Positions 37,888 to 47,639 of a stretch of 64,000 nucleotides of DNA are shown here, one piece after another; position 1 is the stretch's first letter; each line of letters starts with the position of its first letter. Under the pieces are notes generated by a model, which worked only from the letters and a program-made list of their open reading frames with translations, ran no database searches and was not told the DNA's origin. The translations under genes and the position numbers were made by a program. The stretch is from Neptunomonas marina (GTDB taxonomy: Bacteria; Pseudomonadota; Gammaproteobacteria; Pseudomonadales; Balneatricaceae), in contig NZ_SACQ01000005.1 in the NCBI RefSeq assembly GCF_004005935.1, positions 186,001-250,000 on the forward strand, in the 5' to 3' direction.

Positions 37888-38794
37888 CGCTTGAGCAAGC
37901 GCGCCGATATTGATTCGGTGTTTGCTTGAAACGCTTTTTAAACGCCTTACCAAAATGGCTTTGATCAGAGAAGCCAAACCCTGCTGCCAAATCACTCAAT
38001 GACACATCTTCTTGGCGTATTGCCTGATATGCCGCCTGCAAACGCCGCTCGGTAATGTAGTGGTGGGGCGTCTGTGCAAAGCTTTGTTTGAACATGCGTG
38101 CGAAATGATAAGGGCTCAGCTGCACTTGCGCCGCAAGCTGCTCGATGGTTAGCGCACTGCCTAAATTCGCTTCGATATAATCGATTAAAAACCGCTGGGT
38201 TGCGGGAGCCAAACCACCCTTTACAGCAGGGAGCTTTTTAGCACCTCCATATTCACTGAGTAGGTGCAAAATGAGCATGTTCCCTGCTTGTGAGAGGGCT
38301 GTTTGTTGGCTCTGTTCGTGCCAAGGGATATTGAGAAGTATCTGCTGGCAAAAGGTCATGATCCAGCTGTTATCAACCCATGTCAGATCGGGTAAGCCGC
38401 CGCTAAAGCTGCTGTCGTGAACTTGCTCGGCCAGCTCGTCGATTTTGGCATCGTTGAAGTAGAGGTGGACAAAGCTCAGATGGCCCTCTATCTCCCAATC
38501 AGATTGATGATCGGCAGGCATCAAGCAGATCTTGCCGGGTGCTCCACCGGTTAAGCGTTGCCGCCCTGAGCGGCGTACAGTATCGAAGCCTCCTTCGATA
38601 TAGCAACTCAAGGTGTGGTGGCCGGGCGCCTGATAGCTGGTGTGGTCATGGTGGTTACTCCAGATCGCCAAGCCATAGTTATCCCCCAGCTGCTGATGCT
38701 TGTGCAACTGGGCATTGGATTCCGCTAAGCGTTTGTAGACTAGGAGCTGATCGATACCGTTCATGGTTGTGTTCTGTACGTGACTCCGTCTCAT
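37868..38794 (-). CDS. AraC-family transcriptional regulator
   Basis: About 308 residues. The N-terminal part looks like an AraC ligand-binding cupin (HHTLSCYIEGGFDTVRR, APGKICLMPADHQSDWEI). The C-terminal 100 residues hold two helix-turn-helix units: LTIEQLAAQVQLSPYHFARMFK and the signature LAAGFGFSDQSHFGKAFKKRF. The start is uncertain: ATGs at 38827, 38794 and 38764 are all in frame and none has a convincing ribosome binding site. It is divergent from an EamA permease gene, its most likely target by context. Confidence 0.85.
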   Translation of the reverse strand: MRRSHVQNTTMNGIDQLLVYKRLAESNAQLHKHQQLGDNYGLAIWSNHHDHTSYQAPGHHTLSCYIEGGFDTVRRSGRQRLTGGAPGKICLMPADHQSDWEIEGHLSFVHLYFNDAKIDELAEQVHDSSFSGGLPDLTWVDNSWIMTFCQQILLNIPWHEQSQQTALSQAGNMLILHLLSEYGGAKKLPAVKGGLAPATQRFLIDYIEANLGSALTIEQLAAQVQLSPYHFARMFKQSFAQTPHHYITERRLQAAYQAIRQEDVSLSDLAAGFGFSDQSHFGKAFKKRFKQTPNQYRRACSSAIHSYR

Positions 38795-38928
38795 AATATG
38801 AAAGTTGTCGCTAAAAAACTCTATCAAGTGACAAAAAAGCGCAAGTTTTTACCAAAGCCGCATCTTTTTGCCAGCTCTGTGTTATCCGCATTGGAATAAT
38901 AGCTGCATTGGCAAAATGCGAGGTTGTT

Positions 38929-39834
38929 ATGGTCAATGTGCTGTTGTATGTCGTTGTTGTGTTGGTTTGGGGCTCTACGTGGCTAGCGATAAAGCTGCAA
39001 GTAGGGGATGTGCCGGTGGAGTTATCGATACTTTATCGCTTCGTGCTGGCGGGCATGATTATGTTCGCGATGTTGCTCATCAGTCGCCGATTGCAGGTGC
39101 TGACGAGGCGCCAACATGTACTTTGCTTTGTGCAAGGAAGTTGTTTGTTCTGCTTCAACTTCTATGCGTTTTACACCGCAACCGGTTTTGTGACGAGCGG
39201 CTTGGTGTCGGTGATCTTCTCGTTGGCAACGGTCTTTAACGCATTTAATAGCTGGTTATGGTTTAAACAGCGGCCATCGGCGGTGGTCTTGCTCGGTGCT
39301 GTGATCGGTGCTTTAGGTGTGGCGCTGCTGTTTCTGCCCGAAATATCCACAGGCGGCAGTATGATGCTGGTTGGTGTGGCGTGGTGTTTGCTGGGTGTCG
39401 CGTTTTTTTCTTGTGGCAATATGCTATCCAAGATGTTGCAAGCGCAGCAGATACGCCCGGCTTCGTCTAATGCATGGGCGATGTTTTATGGTGTTTTATT
39501 GTTGCTGATGCTGGTTGAATTCAATGATGTCACCTATCAGTTGACCGATGACTGGATATATTGGGCTGCCTTACTATATCTGGCTGTTCCGGGAACCGTT
39601 ATCGGATTTACCGTGTATTTAATGCTGGTGGGCCGCATAGGCTCTGAGAAAGCAGCCTATGCAACAGTGCTATTCCCCGTGGTGGCGCTGTCGCTTTCAA
39701 CCTTTTATGAGGGATACCAGTGGTCGCTTGAGGCGTTTGCCGGGTTGGGTTTGGTGCTGTTAGGTAATGCTGTGATCTTTACGCCGCCAGCGGTATGGCA
39801 TTCACTTAGCCGCTGGCAGTTAAGGCGCGTCTAA
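38929..39834 (+). CDS. EamA/DMT-family permease
   Basis: A 301-residue transporter with about ten hydrophobic segments and two EamA repeats. It opens with LLYVVVVLVWGSTWLAIKLQVGDVP, the standard first helix of the family, and has FYTATGFVTSGLVSVIFSLATVFNAF in the first repeat. The ATG at 38929 follows GAGG; an in-frame ATG at 38908 is less likely. Substrate unknown; export of a metabolite or amino acid is typical of the family. Divergent from an AraC regulator; overlaps the esterase gene tail to tail by 4 nt. Confidence 0.85.
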   Translation: MVNVLLYVVVVLVWGSTWLAIKLQVGDVPVELSILYRFVLAGMIMFAMLLISRRLQVLTRRQHVLCFVQGSCLFCFNFYAFYTATGFVTSGLVSVIFSLATVFNAFNSWLWFKQRPSAVVLLGAVIGALGVALLFLPEISTGGSMMLVGVAWCLLGVAFFSCGNMLSKMLQAQQIRPASSNAWAMFYGVLLLLMLVEFNDVTYQLTDDWIYWAALLYLAVPGTVIGFTVYLMLVGRIGSEKAAYATVLFPVVALSLSTFYEGYQWSLEAFAGLGLVLLGNAVIFTPPAVWHSLSRWQLRRV

Positions 39835-40613
39835 GCGCTCAGGAATGTTTGCACTATCTTGCTGAAAAGTGCCGGCTTCTCGGCATGAGGCCAGTGGCCT
39901 GCGCCTTGGATTAGTTTATAGGTGGCCTGTGGAAATAGGCTCAGAATGGTGTCGCGGTGCTCCGGCAGCAAATAGTTGGAGTTAGCACCTTTGATAAAGA
40001 GCGTGGGTTGGTCAAAAGGGGTGCCTGTAGGCGCTTGGCTAATGTGCTGATATTGGTGCTCGAGTGCATCAAGGTTCATGCGCCAAGCAAAGCGCTTTTC
40101 CGCATTGCGGTAGAGGTTCTTCAATAAAAATGCGCGCACACTGAGCTCAGGGACGTATGCCTGCAGCTGCTGATCAGCGCTACCACGCGAGGTGAGCTGT
40201 TTGGTATCAACGGCGCGAAGCCCTTTGAAAACATCCACATGGTGATGCTCGTATTCAACGGGTGCAATATCCACAACGATTAAGCGTTTTACACGCTCTG
40301 GGCAATTAAGTACCAACTGCATCGCTGCTTTACCGCCCATTGAATGGCCCATTAAATTGACCGTATCGAGCCCTAAGTGGTCGAGCAGTTCGATCACATC
40401 ATCAGCCATCAAGGGGTAGGTCATCTCGCTATCGTGAGGACTACGACCATGATTACGCATATCAACCGCGATCACGGTGAATTGCTCAGCTAGCGTTTTG
40501 ATTTGTGCGCCCCAGTTTTCGAGCGTACCGAAAAGCCCGTGCAGAATAACGAGCGGCTCACCTTGGCCTTGGATGGAGTAGTGCAGTTGCATAGTGTGGA
40601 TCTGTTGGCTCAA
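39831..40613 (-). CDS. YbfF-like alpha/beta-hydrolase (esterase)
   Basis: A 260-residue cytoplasmic alpha/beta hydrolase resembling E. coli YbfF, an esterase active on acyl-CoA or short esters. It has HGLFGTLENWG (oxyanion region), DMRNHGRSP, the nucleophile elbow GHSMGGKAAMQL, and a C-terminal GAGHWPHAEKP histidine. It lies upstream of nothing obvious, 46 nt after fklB on the same strand. Confidence 0.88.
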   Translation of the reverse strand: MSQQIHTMQLHYSIQGQGEPLVILHGLFGTLENWGAQIKTLAEQFTVIAVDMRNHGRSPHDSEMTYPLMADDVIELLDHLGLDTVNLMGHSMGGKAAMQLVLNCPERVKRLIVVDIAPVEYEHHHVDVFKGLRAVDTKQLTSRGSADQQLQAYVPELSVRAFLLKNLYRNAEKRFAWRMNLDALEHQYQHISQAPTGTPFDQPTLFIKGANSNYLLPEHRDTILSLFPQATYKLIQGAGHWPHAEKPALFSKIVQTFLSA

Positions 40614-40659
40614 AAGAAAGAAACGGCCTGCCAGTTGAAACTCTGCAGGCCGCTGCGTT

Positions 40660-41286
40660 TTATACGATGTCGAGCAGCTCTACATCAAACACCAGTGTGG
40701 CATACGGAGGAATTCCGCCTGGTGAGCCTTGTGCACCGTACGCCAGCTGGTACGGAATCGTTAGGCGCCATTTTGCACCTGGGTTCATCAGTTGCAGGGC
40801 CTCTGTCCAGCCTGCAATAACGCCACCGACTGGGAACTCAGCCGGTTCGCCGCGGTTGTAAGAGCTATCGAAGACATTACCGTCTGTGAATGTGCCATGG
40901 TAGTGAACACGAACGGTTGAGTCAGCGCTTGGTTTTGCAGCACTGCTATCACCCGCTTCCACAACTTCGTATTGTAGTCCTGAATCCAAAACCACAACGC
41001 CATCTTTTTTCGCGTTTTCAGCAAGGTAAGCTTCACCCGCTGCTGCAGCTTCTTTTGCTGCGGCTTCGCGTGCCTCTTGGATGCGGCGGTTGATTTCGTT
41101 AAATGCTGTTTGGATATCAGCTACCGGTACCGCTAACTCTTTGCCTTCGTAAGAGTCTTTTAGGCCCTGAGCAACAGCATCAAGGTCGATACCCTCAAAA
41201 CCGTTTTGTGCCAATTGGTCGCCCATTTGACGGCCAATACCGTAACTTGCGTGCTGTTCTAGCGTTGTGTACTTCTGTTCAGACAT
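40660..41286 (-). CDS. fklB: FKBP-type peptidyl-prolyl cis-trans isomerase FklB
   Basis: A 208-residue FKBP22-like protein: an N-terminal dimerisation domain (YGIGRQMGDQLAQNGFEGID and a long Glu/Ala helix) and a C-terminal FKBP domain with VRVHYHGTFTDGNVFDSS, FPVGGVIAGWTEAL and IPYQLAYG. No signal peptide, so cytoplasmic like FklB and unlike periplasmic FkpA. The ATG at 41286 follows AAGGTG; an ATG 9 nt earlier is in frame. Confidence 0.93.
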   Translation of the reverse strand: MSEQKYTTLEQHASYGIGRQMGDQLAQNGFEGIDLDAVAQGLKDSYEGKELAVPVADIQTAFNEINRRIQEAREAAAKEAAAAGEAYLAENAKKDGVVVLDSGLQYEVVEAGDSSAAKPSADSTVRVHYHGTFTDGNVFDSSYNRGEPAEFPVGGVIAGWTEALQLMNPGAKWRLTIPYQLAYGAQGSPGGIPPYATLVFDVELLDIV

Positions 41287-41350
41287 GTCTTTCACCTTGT
41301 AAATTGAGCCGCAAGGCTAGCATATTTTCCCTGTAGATGCGCGGTGTACG

Positions 41351-42697
41351 CTAGTTCTCGACCGACTCGACACGGGCCGTTACAGTCCCTCGGTTTAGCG
41401 TTGCGCTGATCTGATCGCCGCTGTGTAATTGGGCAGCGTCTGTGACCACTTCTCCTTGTGCGTTTTTGACAATAGCGTAGCCCCGTTCGAGTGTTGCGAG
41501 TGGGCTGATGCTGTTCAGGCGTGCCGCCAGGTTGGCGAGCTGGTAGTGGTGCTGCTCTTGTTTCGCTCGCATGCCGCGCTGTAGCCGTTGATCCAATGCG
41601 GTGAGCTGGGCTTGGGCCATGGTTAGCCTAGCTTTAGGCGTGATTAAGCGCCCTTGTGTTCTATCTACACGGCTGCGCGCCGCGAGTAAACGGTGCTCCA
41701 TACTACGTTTTAAGCGCGATTCTAAGCTGGTGAGATGTCGGCGTTGCTCCCGCAGGCGCTCGCCTGGATGGCGCAGCCGTCGTTTTAACTGCAAGATCCG
41801 CTCGCGCTGCTGCTGTAACTGCTGGCGCAGGAGACGTTTCAATGCCATCTCATGGCGGTCAAGCTGCATTCGTAACGCGTCTTGATCGGGGCTGATCAGC
41901 TCAGCTGCTGCTGAAGGTGTGGGTGCGCGCACGTCTGCAACCCAGTCAGAGATGGAGAAGTCCACCTCGTGCCCCACAGCGCTAATGATAGGGAGTTGGC
42001 AGTTAAAAATATCGCGTGCCAGTGCTTCATCATTGAATGCCCACAGATCTTCCAGTGAGCCGCCGCCGCGCCCGATAATCAACAAGTCTGCCACAGCGTG
42101 CTGCTGCGCTTGGCGCAATGCTCTGCGCAGTTGTGCCGGAGCATCTTCTCCTTGTACTGCTGCGGGGTAGATTGTGACAGGCAGCCCCGGATAACGGCGC
42201 TTTAGCACCGAGAGAATATCGTGAATGGCTGCGCCGCTGGGTGATGTAATGACACCAAGATGTGCAGGCAGCGTGGGTATAGCCTGTTTGTGATGCGCAT
42301 CGAATAAGCCTTCCTGAGAAAGTTGCGCTTTTAATCGCTCGAAGGCTTGTTGCAGTTGGCCAACGCCATCTTTTTCGAGCATGCGCCCGATGAGCTGGAA
42401 GTCCCCGCGTCCTTCATAGAGGCTGACGTTGGCACTTAACACCACTTGGTCTCCCTCTTTGGGGGTGAAGCCGACCCGCTGATTGGCGTTGCGGAACATA
42501 GCACAGCGTACTTGGGCTTTGTGGTCTTTTAGCGTGAAGTACCAGTGGCCTGAGCTTGGTCGCGCGAAATTCGATATCTCGCCGCTAACACGAATTTCGA
42601 TAAAGGATGCTTCGAGTAAATTTTTGACCTGACGGTTAAGTTCACTCACCGAGAGCGCATGGTGTTTGGAAACTGATAAATTTTGCATAACCGCCAT
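41351..42697 (-). CDS. xseA: Exodeoxyribonuclease VII large subunit
   Basis: Large subunit of the single-strand exonuclease ExoVII. The 448-residue protein has an N-terminal OB fold (VSGEISNFARPSSGHWYFTLKD), the catalytic domain with TSPSGAAIHDIL, IIGRGGGSLEDLWAFNDE and GHEVDFSISDWVADVRAPTPSAAAE, and a long Arg/Gln-rich coiled coil (about 275-390). ATGs at 42697 and 42688 are both plausible. Divergent from guaB, a conserved arrangement. Confidence 0.96.
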   Translation of the reverse strand: MAVMQNLSVSKHHALSVSELNRQVKNLLEASFIEIRVSGEISNFARPSSGHWYFTLKDHKAQVRCAMFRNANQRVGFTPKEGDQVVLSANVSLYEGRGDFQLIGRMLEKDGVGQLQQAFERLKAQLSQEGLFDAHHKQAIPTLPAHLGVITSPSGAAIHDILSVLKRRYPGLPVTIYPAAVQGEDAPAQLRRALRQAQQHAVADLLIIGRGGGSLEDLWAFNDEALARDIFNCQLPIISAVGHEVDFSISDWVADVRAPTPSAAAELISPDQDALRMQLDRHEMALKRLLRQQLQQQRERILQLKRRLRHPGERLREQRRHLTSLESRLKRSMEHRLLAARSRVDRTQGRLITPKARLTMAQAQLTALDQRLQRGMRAKQEQHHYQLANLAARLNSISPLATLERGYAIVKNAQGEVVTDAAQLHSGDQISATLNRGTVTARVESVEN

Positions 42698-42763
42698 ACT
42701 ATCTAAACTCGATTCGGATGGGCAGTAGCTATAGAAAATAGGGGGCTTTGCGGCGTAAACGCA

Positions 42764-42792
42764 TTGTTAGACTAAAGCGTCATCTGTATAAT
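42764..42792 (+). promoter_or_regulatory. Promoter of guaB
   Basis: TTGTTA (42764-42769), a 17-nt spacer and a perfect TATAAT (42787-42792) predict a start near 42799, about 34 nt before the guaB ATG. No convincing PurR palindrome was found in the divergent xseA/guaB region. Confidence 0.7.
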
Positions 42793-42832
42793 GGGGTGTT
42801 TAATTTTTCCACCAATCACGGGCTATTAAACA

Positions 42833-44302
42833 ATGTTGCGAATCGCTGAAGAAGCATTGACTTTCGACGACGTGTTGCTGGTTCCAGGCTATTCAGAAGT
42901 GCTTCCAAAAGAGGTGTCTCTGCAGACCCGCCTGACGAAAGGCATCCAACTTAACATCCCTCTCGTGTCTGCCGCAATGGACACCGTTACCGAGTCGCGC
43001 CTTGCTATCGCGATGGCTCAGGAAGGTGGCATCGGTATCGTACACAAAAACCTGACGGTCGAAGAGCAAGCTGAAGAGGTTCGTAAAGTTAAAAAATACG
43101 AAGCTGGCGTTGTGAGCGATCCTATCACCTGTTCTTCAGATATGACGGTGGGTGAGCTTCGTGCAATGGCTGCACAGCTAGGCTTCTCGGGCTTCCCGGT
43201 TATCGATAACGGCGAGTTGGTCGGTATTGTCACTAGCCGTGATATGCGTTTTGAAAACTACCTAGATGCGTCTGTTGAATCGATCATGACGCCGAAAGAG
43301 CGCCTCGTTACGGTGGAAGAGGGCGTAGATAAAGACAAGGTACGTAACCTGCTACGCAAGCACCGCATTGAAAAGATCTTAGTGGTGGATGCTGACTTCA
43401 AATTGAAGGGCATGATGACCGTAAAAGATATGTACAAGGCGGAAGCATTCCCTAACGCGGCTAAAGACTCTCAAGGTCGCTTGATTGTTGGTGCGGCGGT
43501 AGGTACCGGCCCAGAGACACCAGAGCGCGTTAAAGCGCTGGTTGAAGCGGGTGTTGATGTCATTATCGTTGATACCGCTCACGGCCATTCTAAAGGTGTT
43601 ATCGATCGCGTTGCATGGGTTAAGCAAAACTTCCCTGAGGTGCAGGTCATTGGCGGTAATATCGCAACAGCAGAAGCGGCTATCGCGCTAGCTGATGCAG
43701 GCGCTGATGGTGTTAAGGTAGGTATTGGCCCAGGTTCAATCTGCACAACGCGTATCGTTTCTGGTATCGGCGTACCGCAGATCTCGGCAGTGGCAAATGT
43801 CGCGGCTGCACTGAAAGACCGTGGTGTTCCTTTGATTGCTGATGGCGGTATCCGCTTCTCTGGCGATATTGCTAAAGCGATTGTCGCAGGTGCATCTGCC
43901 GTTATGGTGGGTTCAATGCTGGCAGGTACAGATGAAGCACCGGGGGAGGTTGAGCTGTTCCAAGGCCGAGCTTACAAGTCATACCGCGGTATGGGCTCGA
44001 TTGGTGCAATGGCGCAAAGCTCTGGTTCATCAGATCGTTATTTCCAAGACGCAACAGCGGGTGCTGAGAAGCTCGTACCGGAAGGTATTGAAGGCCGTGT
44101 TGCATGTAAAGGCCCGATGGTTGGTGTTGTTCATCAGCTGATGGGTGGTGTACGTGCCTCTATGGGTTATACGGGTAGCGCAGATATTGAAACAATGCGC
44201 ACTAAGCCTGAGTTCGTACGTATCACCAATGCCGGCATGAGTGAAAGCCATGTCCACGATGTGAGCATTACGAAAGAAGCGCCGAACTATCGTGTAGGCT
44301 AA
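42833..44302 (+). CDS. guaB: Inosine-5'-monophosphate dehydrogenase
   Basis: Oxidises IMP to XMP, the first committed step to GMP. The 489-residue protein begins [21 protein letters not shown], has two CBS domains (about residues 95-205) and the catalytic loop [21 protein letters not shown] with the nucleophilic cysteine. [14 protein letters not shown] binds IMP phosphate. It precedes guaA, the next enzyme, but a strong terminator lies between them. Confidence 0.98.
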   Translation: MLRIAEEALTFDDVLLVPGYSEVLPKEVSLQTRLTKGIQLNIPLVSAAMDTVTESRLAIAMAQEGGIGIVHKNLTVEEQAEEVRKVKKYEAGVVSDPITCSSDMTVGELRAMAAQLGFSGFPVIDNGELVGIVTSRDMRFENYLDASVESIMTPKERLVTVEEGVDKDKVRNLLRKHRIEKILVVDADFKLKGMMTVKDMYKAEAFPNAAKDSQGRLIVGAAVGTGPETPERVKALVEAGVDVIIVDTAHGHSKGVIDRVAWVKQNFPEVQVIGGNIATAEAAIALADAGADGVKVGIGPGSICTTRIVSGIGVPQISAVANVAAALKDRGVPLIADGGIRFSGDIAKAIVAGASAVMVGSMLAGTDEAPGEVELFQGRAYKSYRGMGSIGAMAQSSGSSDRYFQDATAGAEKLVPEGIEGRVACKGPMVGVVHQLMGGVRASMGYTGSADIETMRTKPEFVRITNAGMSESHVHDVSITKEAPNYRVG

Positions 44303-44322
44303 TTTGATTAACTCTGGAAAGA

Positions 44323-44355
44323 GGGGTGGATGTTGTTCCACCCCCTTTTTTTTTT
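44323..44355 (+). terminator. Intrinsic terminator between guaB and guaA
   Basis: GGGGTGGA / TCCACCCC (44323-44330 with 44337-44344) is a perfect 8-bp stem with a 6-nt loop, followed after one C by ten T residues (44346-44355). It is one of the strongest terminators in the window and should reduce guaB-guaA co-transcription. Confidence 0.85.
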
Positions 44356-44397
44356 GCGGCGACACTAAGGTCGCAAGAGTAAAGAGACCAAAAGGTT

Positions 44398-45978
44398 ATG
44401 ACCAAAGATATCCACGCTCAACGAATCCTGATTCTCGACTTCGGTTCCCAGTACACGCAGCTTATTGCGCGTCGTGTTCGTGAAATCGGTGTTTACTGTG
44501 AAATCCATGCTTGGGATATGGAAGAAGCAGACATTCGTGAATTCAACCCTAAAGGAATCATCCTAGCTGGTGGTCCTGAATCAGTTACTGAAGGCGACTC
44601 GCCACGTGCGCCAGAAGTCGTGTTTGATATGGGTGTGCCGGTTCTCGGCATTTGCTACGGCATGCAAACCATGGCTGCACAGATGGGTGGCAAGGTTGAA
44701 ACATCCGAGAAGCGCGAATTTGGTTACGCCAAAGTACGTTTGGCAAGTAGCCCAAGCCGTTTGCTAGAAGGTATCGAAGATCACATCGCTAACAATGGCG
44801 CATTGTTACTTGATGTTTGGATGAGCCATGGCGATAAGGTCACTGAACTGCCTGAGGGCTTCAGTATCATCGCATCGACCGAGTCTGCACCTATCGCAGC
44901 CATGTGTAATCCAGAGAAACACTTCTACGGCATTCAGTTCCATGCAGAAGTGACCCACACTAAACAGGGTGGTCGAATCCTAGAGCGCTTTGTGTTGGAG
45001 ATCTGCCAAACAGAAGCGTTATGGAACCCTGCGAACATCATTGCTGATCAGGTCGAAAAAGTCCGCGCTCAGGTGGGTAACCAGAAAGTTCTGTTGGGCC
45101 TGTCCGGTGGCGTTGATTCATCTGTTGTGGCGGCTTTGCTGCATAAAGCGATTGGTGATCAGCTAACCTGTGTCTTTGTTGATAATGGCTTATTGCGTAA
45201 AAACGAAGGCGATCAGGTAATGGACATGTTCGCTAAGAACATGGGTGTACGTGTGATCCGCGCGGATGCTGAAGATCTGTTCCTAGGCCGTCTGGCAGGT
45301 GAAAACGATCCTGAGACCAAGCGTAAGATTATCGGTAATACATTCATCGAAGTGTTCGATGATGAAGCTGCGAAGCTGAAAGATGTGCCGTTTTTGGCGC
45401 AGGGTACTATCTACCCAGATGTCATCGAGTCTGCGGCCGCTAAAACTGGCAAAGCGCACGTTATCAAGTCGCACCACAATGTGGGTGGCCTGCCAGAAGA
45501 TATGAAGATGGATCTGGTGGAGCCGCTGCGCGAACTCTTCAAAGATGAAGTGCGTAAGATCGGCCTAGAGCTAGGCTTGCCGTACGATATGGTTTACCGC
45601 CACCCATTCCCAGGACCAGGCTTGGGCGTTCGTATTCTTGGTGAAGTGAAAAAAGAGTATGCGGATATTTTGCGTGAAGCGGATGCTATCTTCCTAGAAG
45701 AGCTACACAACGCAGACTGGTATCACAAAACTAGCCAATCTTTCGCTGTGTTCCTGCCGGTTAAGTCGGTAGGTGTTGTTGGTGATGGCCGCCGTTATGA
45801 GTATGTTATCGCGCTGCGTGCAGTTGAGACTATCGACTTTATGACAGCTCGTTGGGCTCACTTGCCCTATGAGCTGCTGGAGACAGTATCTAGCCGTATC
45901 ATCAATGAGATTCCGCACGTGTCACGTGTGACATACGATGTGAGCTCTAAGCCACCGGCAACGATTGAGTGGGAATAA
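44398..45978 (+). CDS. guaA: GMP synthase (glutamine-hydrolysing)
   Basis: Aminates XMP to GMP. The 526-residue protein has an N-terminal class I amidotransferase domain with nucleophile motif [10 protein letters not shown] and FHAEVTHT. The ATP-pyrophosphatase domain follows, with P-loop [14 protein letters not shown], then the C-terminal dimerisation domain ending KPPATIEWE. Complete and of standard length. Followed by an intrinsic terminator. Confidence 0.98.
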   Translation: MTKDIHAQRILILDFGSQYTQLIARRVREIGVYCEIHAWDMEEADIREFNPKGIILAGGPESVTEGDSPRAPEVVFDMGVPVLGICYGMQTMAAQMGGKVETSEKREFGYAKVRLASSPSRLLEGIEDHIANNGALLLDVWMSHGDKVTELPEGFSIIASTESAPIAAMCNPEKHFYGIQFHAEVTHTKQGGRILERFVLEICQTEALWNPANIIADQVEKVRAQVGNQKVLLGLSGGVDSSVVAALLHKAIGDQLTCVFVDNGLLRKNEGDQVMDMFAKNMGVRVIRADAEDLFLGRLAGENDPETKRKIIGNTFIEVFDDEAAKLKDVPFLAQGTIYPDVIESAAAKTGKAHVIKSHHNVGGLPEDMKMDLVEPLRELFKDEVRKIGLELGLPYDMVYRHPFPGPGLGVRILGEVKKEYADILREADAIFLEELHNADWYHKTSQSFAVFLPVKSVGVVGDGRRYEYVIALRAVETIDFMTARWAHLPYELLETVSSRIINEIPHVSRVTYDVSSKPPATIEWE

Positions 45979-46007
45979 TCACCCCTTAATTTGTGAATAA
46001 AGTATCC

Positions 46008-46034
46008 AAGCCCGCTCCTGTAGCGGGCTTTTTT
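46008..46034 (+). terminator. Intrinsic terminator of guaA
   Basis: AAGCCCGCT / AGCGGGCTT (46008-46016 with 46022-46030), a 9-bp stem with a 5-nt loop and a T-run to 46034. It isolates guaA from the zinc-response cassette that follows. Confidence 0.88.
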
Positions 46035-46141
46035 GTGTCCTGAATTTATAAATGGTGTTGCACCAGAGCAAAAAGTGCACGCTTATCGAGTTCCGTTCTA
46101 ACGCTAGTCGAGATCTATTGGTTTCAGATCTATAAATATGA

Positions 46142-46160
46142 AATGTTATAATATAACATT
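46142..46160. promoter_or_regulatory. Zur operator (zinc uptake regulator box)
   Basis: The perfect palindrome AATGTTATAATATAACATT has 9-bp arms around one central base and is preceded by GA (46140-46141), matching the gammaproteobacterial Zur consensus GAAATGTTATANTATAACA almost exactly. A perfect -10 TATAAT (46147-46152) lies inside it, so bound Zur would block RNA polymerase. It lies 100 nt upstream of pyrQ. Confidence 0.88.
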
Positions 46161-46259
46161 AAAGTGTTTTTATGCCTTGTCTCAGTTTGCTTTTCATTGA
46201 GTGATCGTTGCTGCTCCGACATGGCAAGCTGTTTTAACTGCGTGGAGGTTCTCAAGGCA

Positions 46260-47594
46260 ATGCCAGCAACATTAATTAAAAATGCCCGTGTGGTGAACGA
46301 AGGTGATGTACTAGAGCGAGATGTACGGATTGTTGGTCAGCGCATCGAGCAGGTGGCAGCATCAATTACCGCTCGATCCGATGATGACGTGGTGGAAGCG
46401 GGTGGGGCTTTTCTGCTGCCAGGTATGATTGATGATCAGGTGCACTTCCGAGAGCCCGGCTTAACGCACAAAGGATCAATTGCGAGTGAATCGCGCGCCG
46501 CTGTTGCCGGAGGAATCACCAGCTATATGGAGATGCCCAATGTAAACCCGTCGACAACAACGGTGGACGCATTGGAGCATAAATATGGCATCGCCAAGCG
46601 TCACTCGGTAGCAAACTATGCTTTCTATCTTGGTGCAACCGAAGATAACCTTGAAGAGATTAAACGCCTTGATCCGCGGCGTTGCTGCGGTGTGAAAGTC
46701 TTTATGGGAGCGTCAACCGGCAGTTTGTTGGTGGAGCAGCCGCAAGCGCTCGAAGCGATCTTTCGTGACTCGCCTGTCTTGATCGTTACCCACTGTGAGA
46801 GTGGCCCGGTGATCAGCCAAAATCGTACTCAGCTTTTACGTAATAAGCCCGAGCTAACCATCCATGATCACCCTGTTCTCCGAGATGCTGAGGCCTGTTT
46901 TGCATCCTCCTCTTATGCGGTGTCACTGGCGAAACAGTACGCTAGCCAACTGCATGTTTTGCATATCACCACGGCCAAAGAGCTAGCGCTGTTTGCCGCT
47001 GGCCCTGTTGCTGGCAAGCAGATTACCGCCGAAGCGTGTGTTCACCACCTTTGGTTTTGCGATGAGGACTACAGGGCTCTGGGTAACTTGATTAAATGTA
47101 ACCCAGCGATCAAAACCGCATCTGATCGCGAAGCGCTGATCAAAGCACTGCATAGCGGCCAGATCGACATTATTGCTACCGACCATGCTCCACATACCTT
47201 GGCAGAGAAGCAGGTTGCTTATGATCAAGCGCCAGCGGGTTTGCCGCTGGTTCAGCACGCATTGCCGAGCTTGCTTGATCAGGTTGCTAAAGGGCGTTTA
47301 TCAATCACTCAGGTGGTTGAAAAAGTCTCCCACAATCCAGCTATTCGCTACGGTGTTGACGAACGTGGCTATATCCGTGAAGGCTATTTTGCGGATCTTG
47401 TATTGGCAGATTTTAGCGAGCGTACTCCGGTAACCGATGCCAACAGCCTCTATCACTGTGGTTGGTCACCTTTTGCGGGCGTGGAGTTTGCTGCGCGTAT
47501 CAAGCGCACTTGGGTTAATGGGGTGCAGGCTTATCGTGATACGGAAGGTGCCGTTCAACAGAACCTTGGGCAGGCACTGAGTTTTTCGCGCTAG
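46260..47594 (+). CDS. pyrQ: Zur-regulated dihydroorotase paralogue PyrQ
   Basis: A 444-residue dihydroorotase-family amidohydrolase related to P. aeruginosa PyrQ, a backup for PyrC in zinc starvation. The segment at residues 58-62 reads DDQVH, so the first histidine of the usual DxHxH zinc motif is Gln60. As I recall, this GMIDDQVHFREPGLTHK version is a feature of the subfamily. The expected carbamylated lysine lies in GVKVFMGAS (Lys146), with VTHCE (His178) and IIATDHAPHT. The ATG at 46260 follows GGAGG; an upstream in-frame ATG at 46164 would encode an unrelated extension. Confidence 0.9.
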   Translation: MPATLIKNARVVNEGDVLERDVRIVGQRIEQVAASITARSDDDVVEAGGAFLLPGMIDDQVHFREPGLTHKGSIASESRAAVAGGITSYMEMPNVNPSTTTVDALEHKYGIAKRHSVANYAFYLGATEDNLEEIKRLDPRRCCGVKVFMGASTGSLLVEQPQALEAIFRDSPVLIVTHCESGPVISQNRTQLLRNKPELTIHDHPVLRDAEACFASSSYAVSLAKQYASQLHVLHITTAKELALFAAGPVAGKQITAEACVHHLWFCDEDYRALGNLIKCNPAIKTASDREALIKALHSGQIDIIATDHAPHTLAEKQVAYDQAPAGLPLVQHALPSLLDQVAKGRLSITQVVEKVSHNPAIRYGVDERGYIREGYFADLVLADFSERTPVTDANSLYHCGWSPFAGVEFAARIKRTWVNGVQAYRDTEGAVQQNLGQALSFSR

Positions 47595-47639
47595 CTCACC
47601 TGAGCTGCGCCATATAATGACAATGATAATGAGAGTTCT

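Noticed and set aside
42698-42832. PurR operator at guaB (GGCGTAAACGCATTG region)
   Set aside because: Only part of the ACGCAAACG-type palindrome is matched and the second half-site is poor.
46111-46133. Direct repeat of AGATCTAT just upstream of the Zur box as a second regulator site
   Set aside because: Only 8 bp, with no known matching regulator; could easily be chance in an AT-rich promoter.
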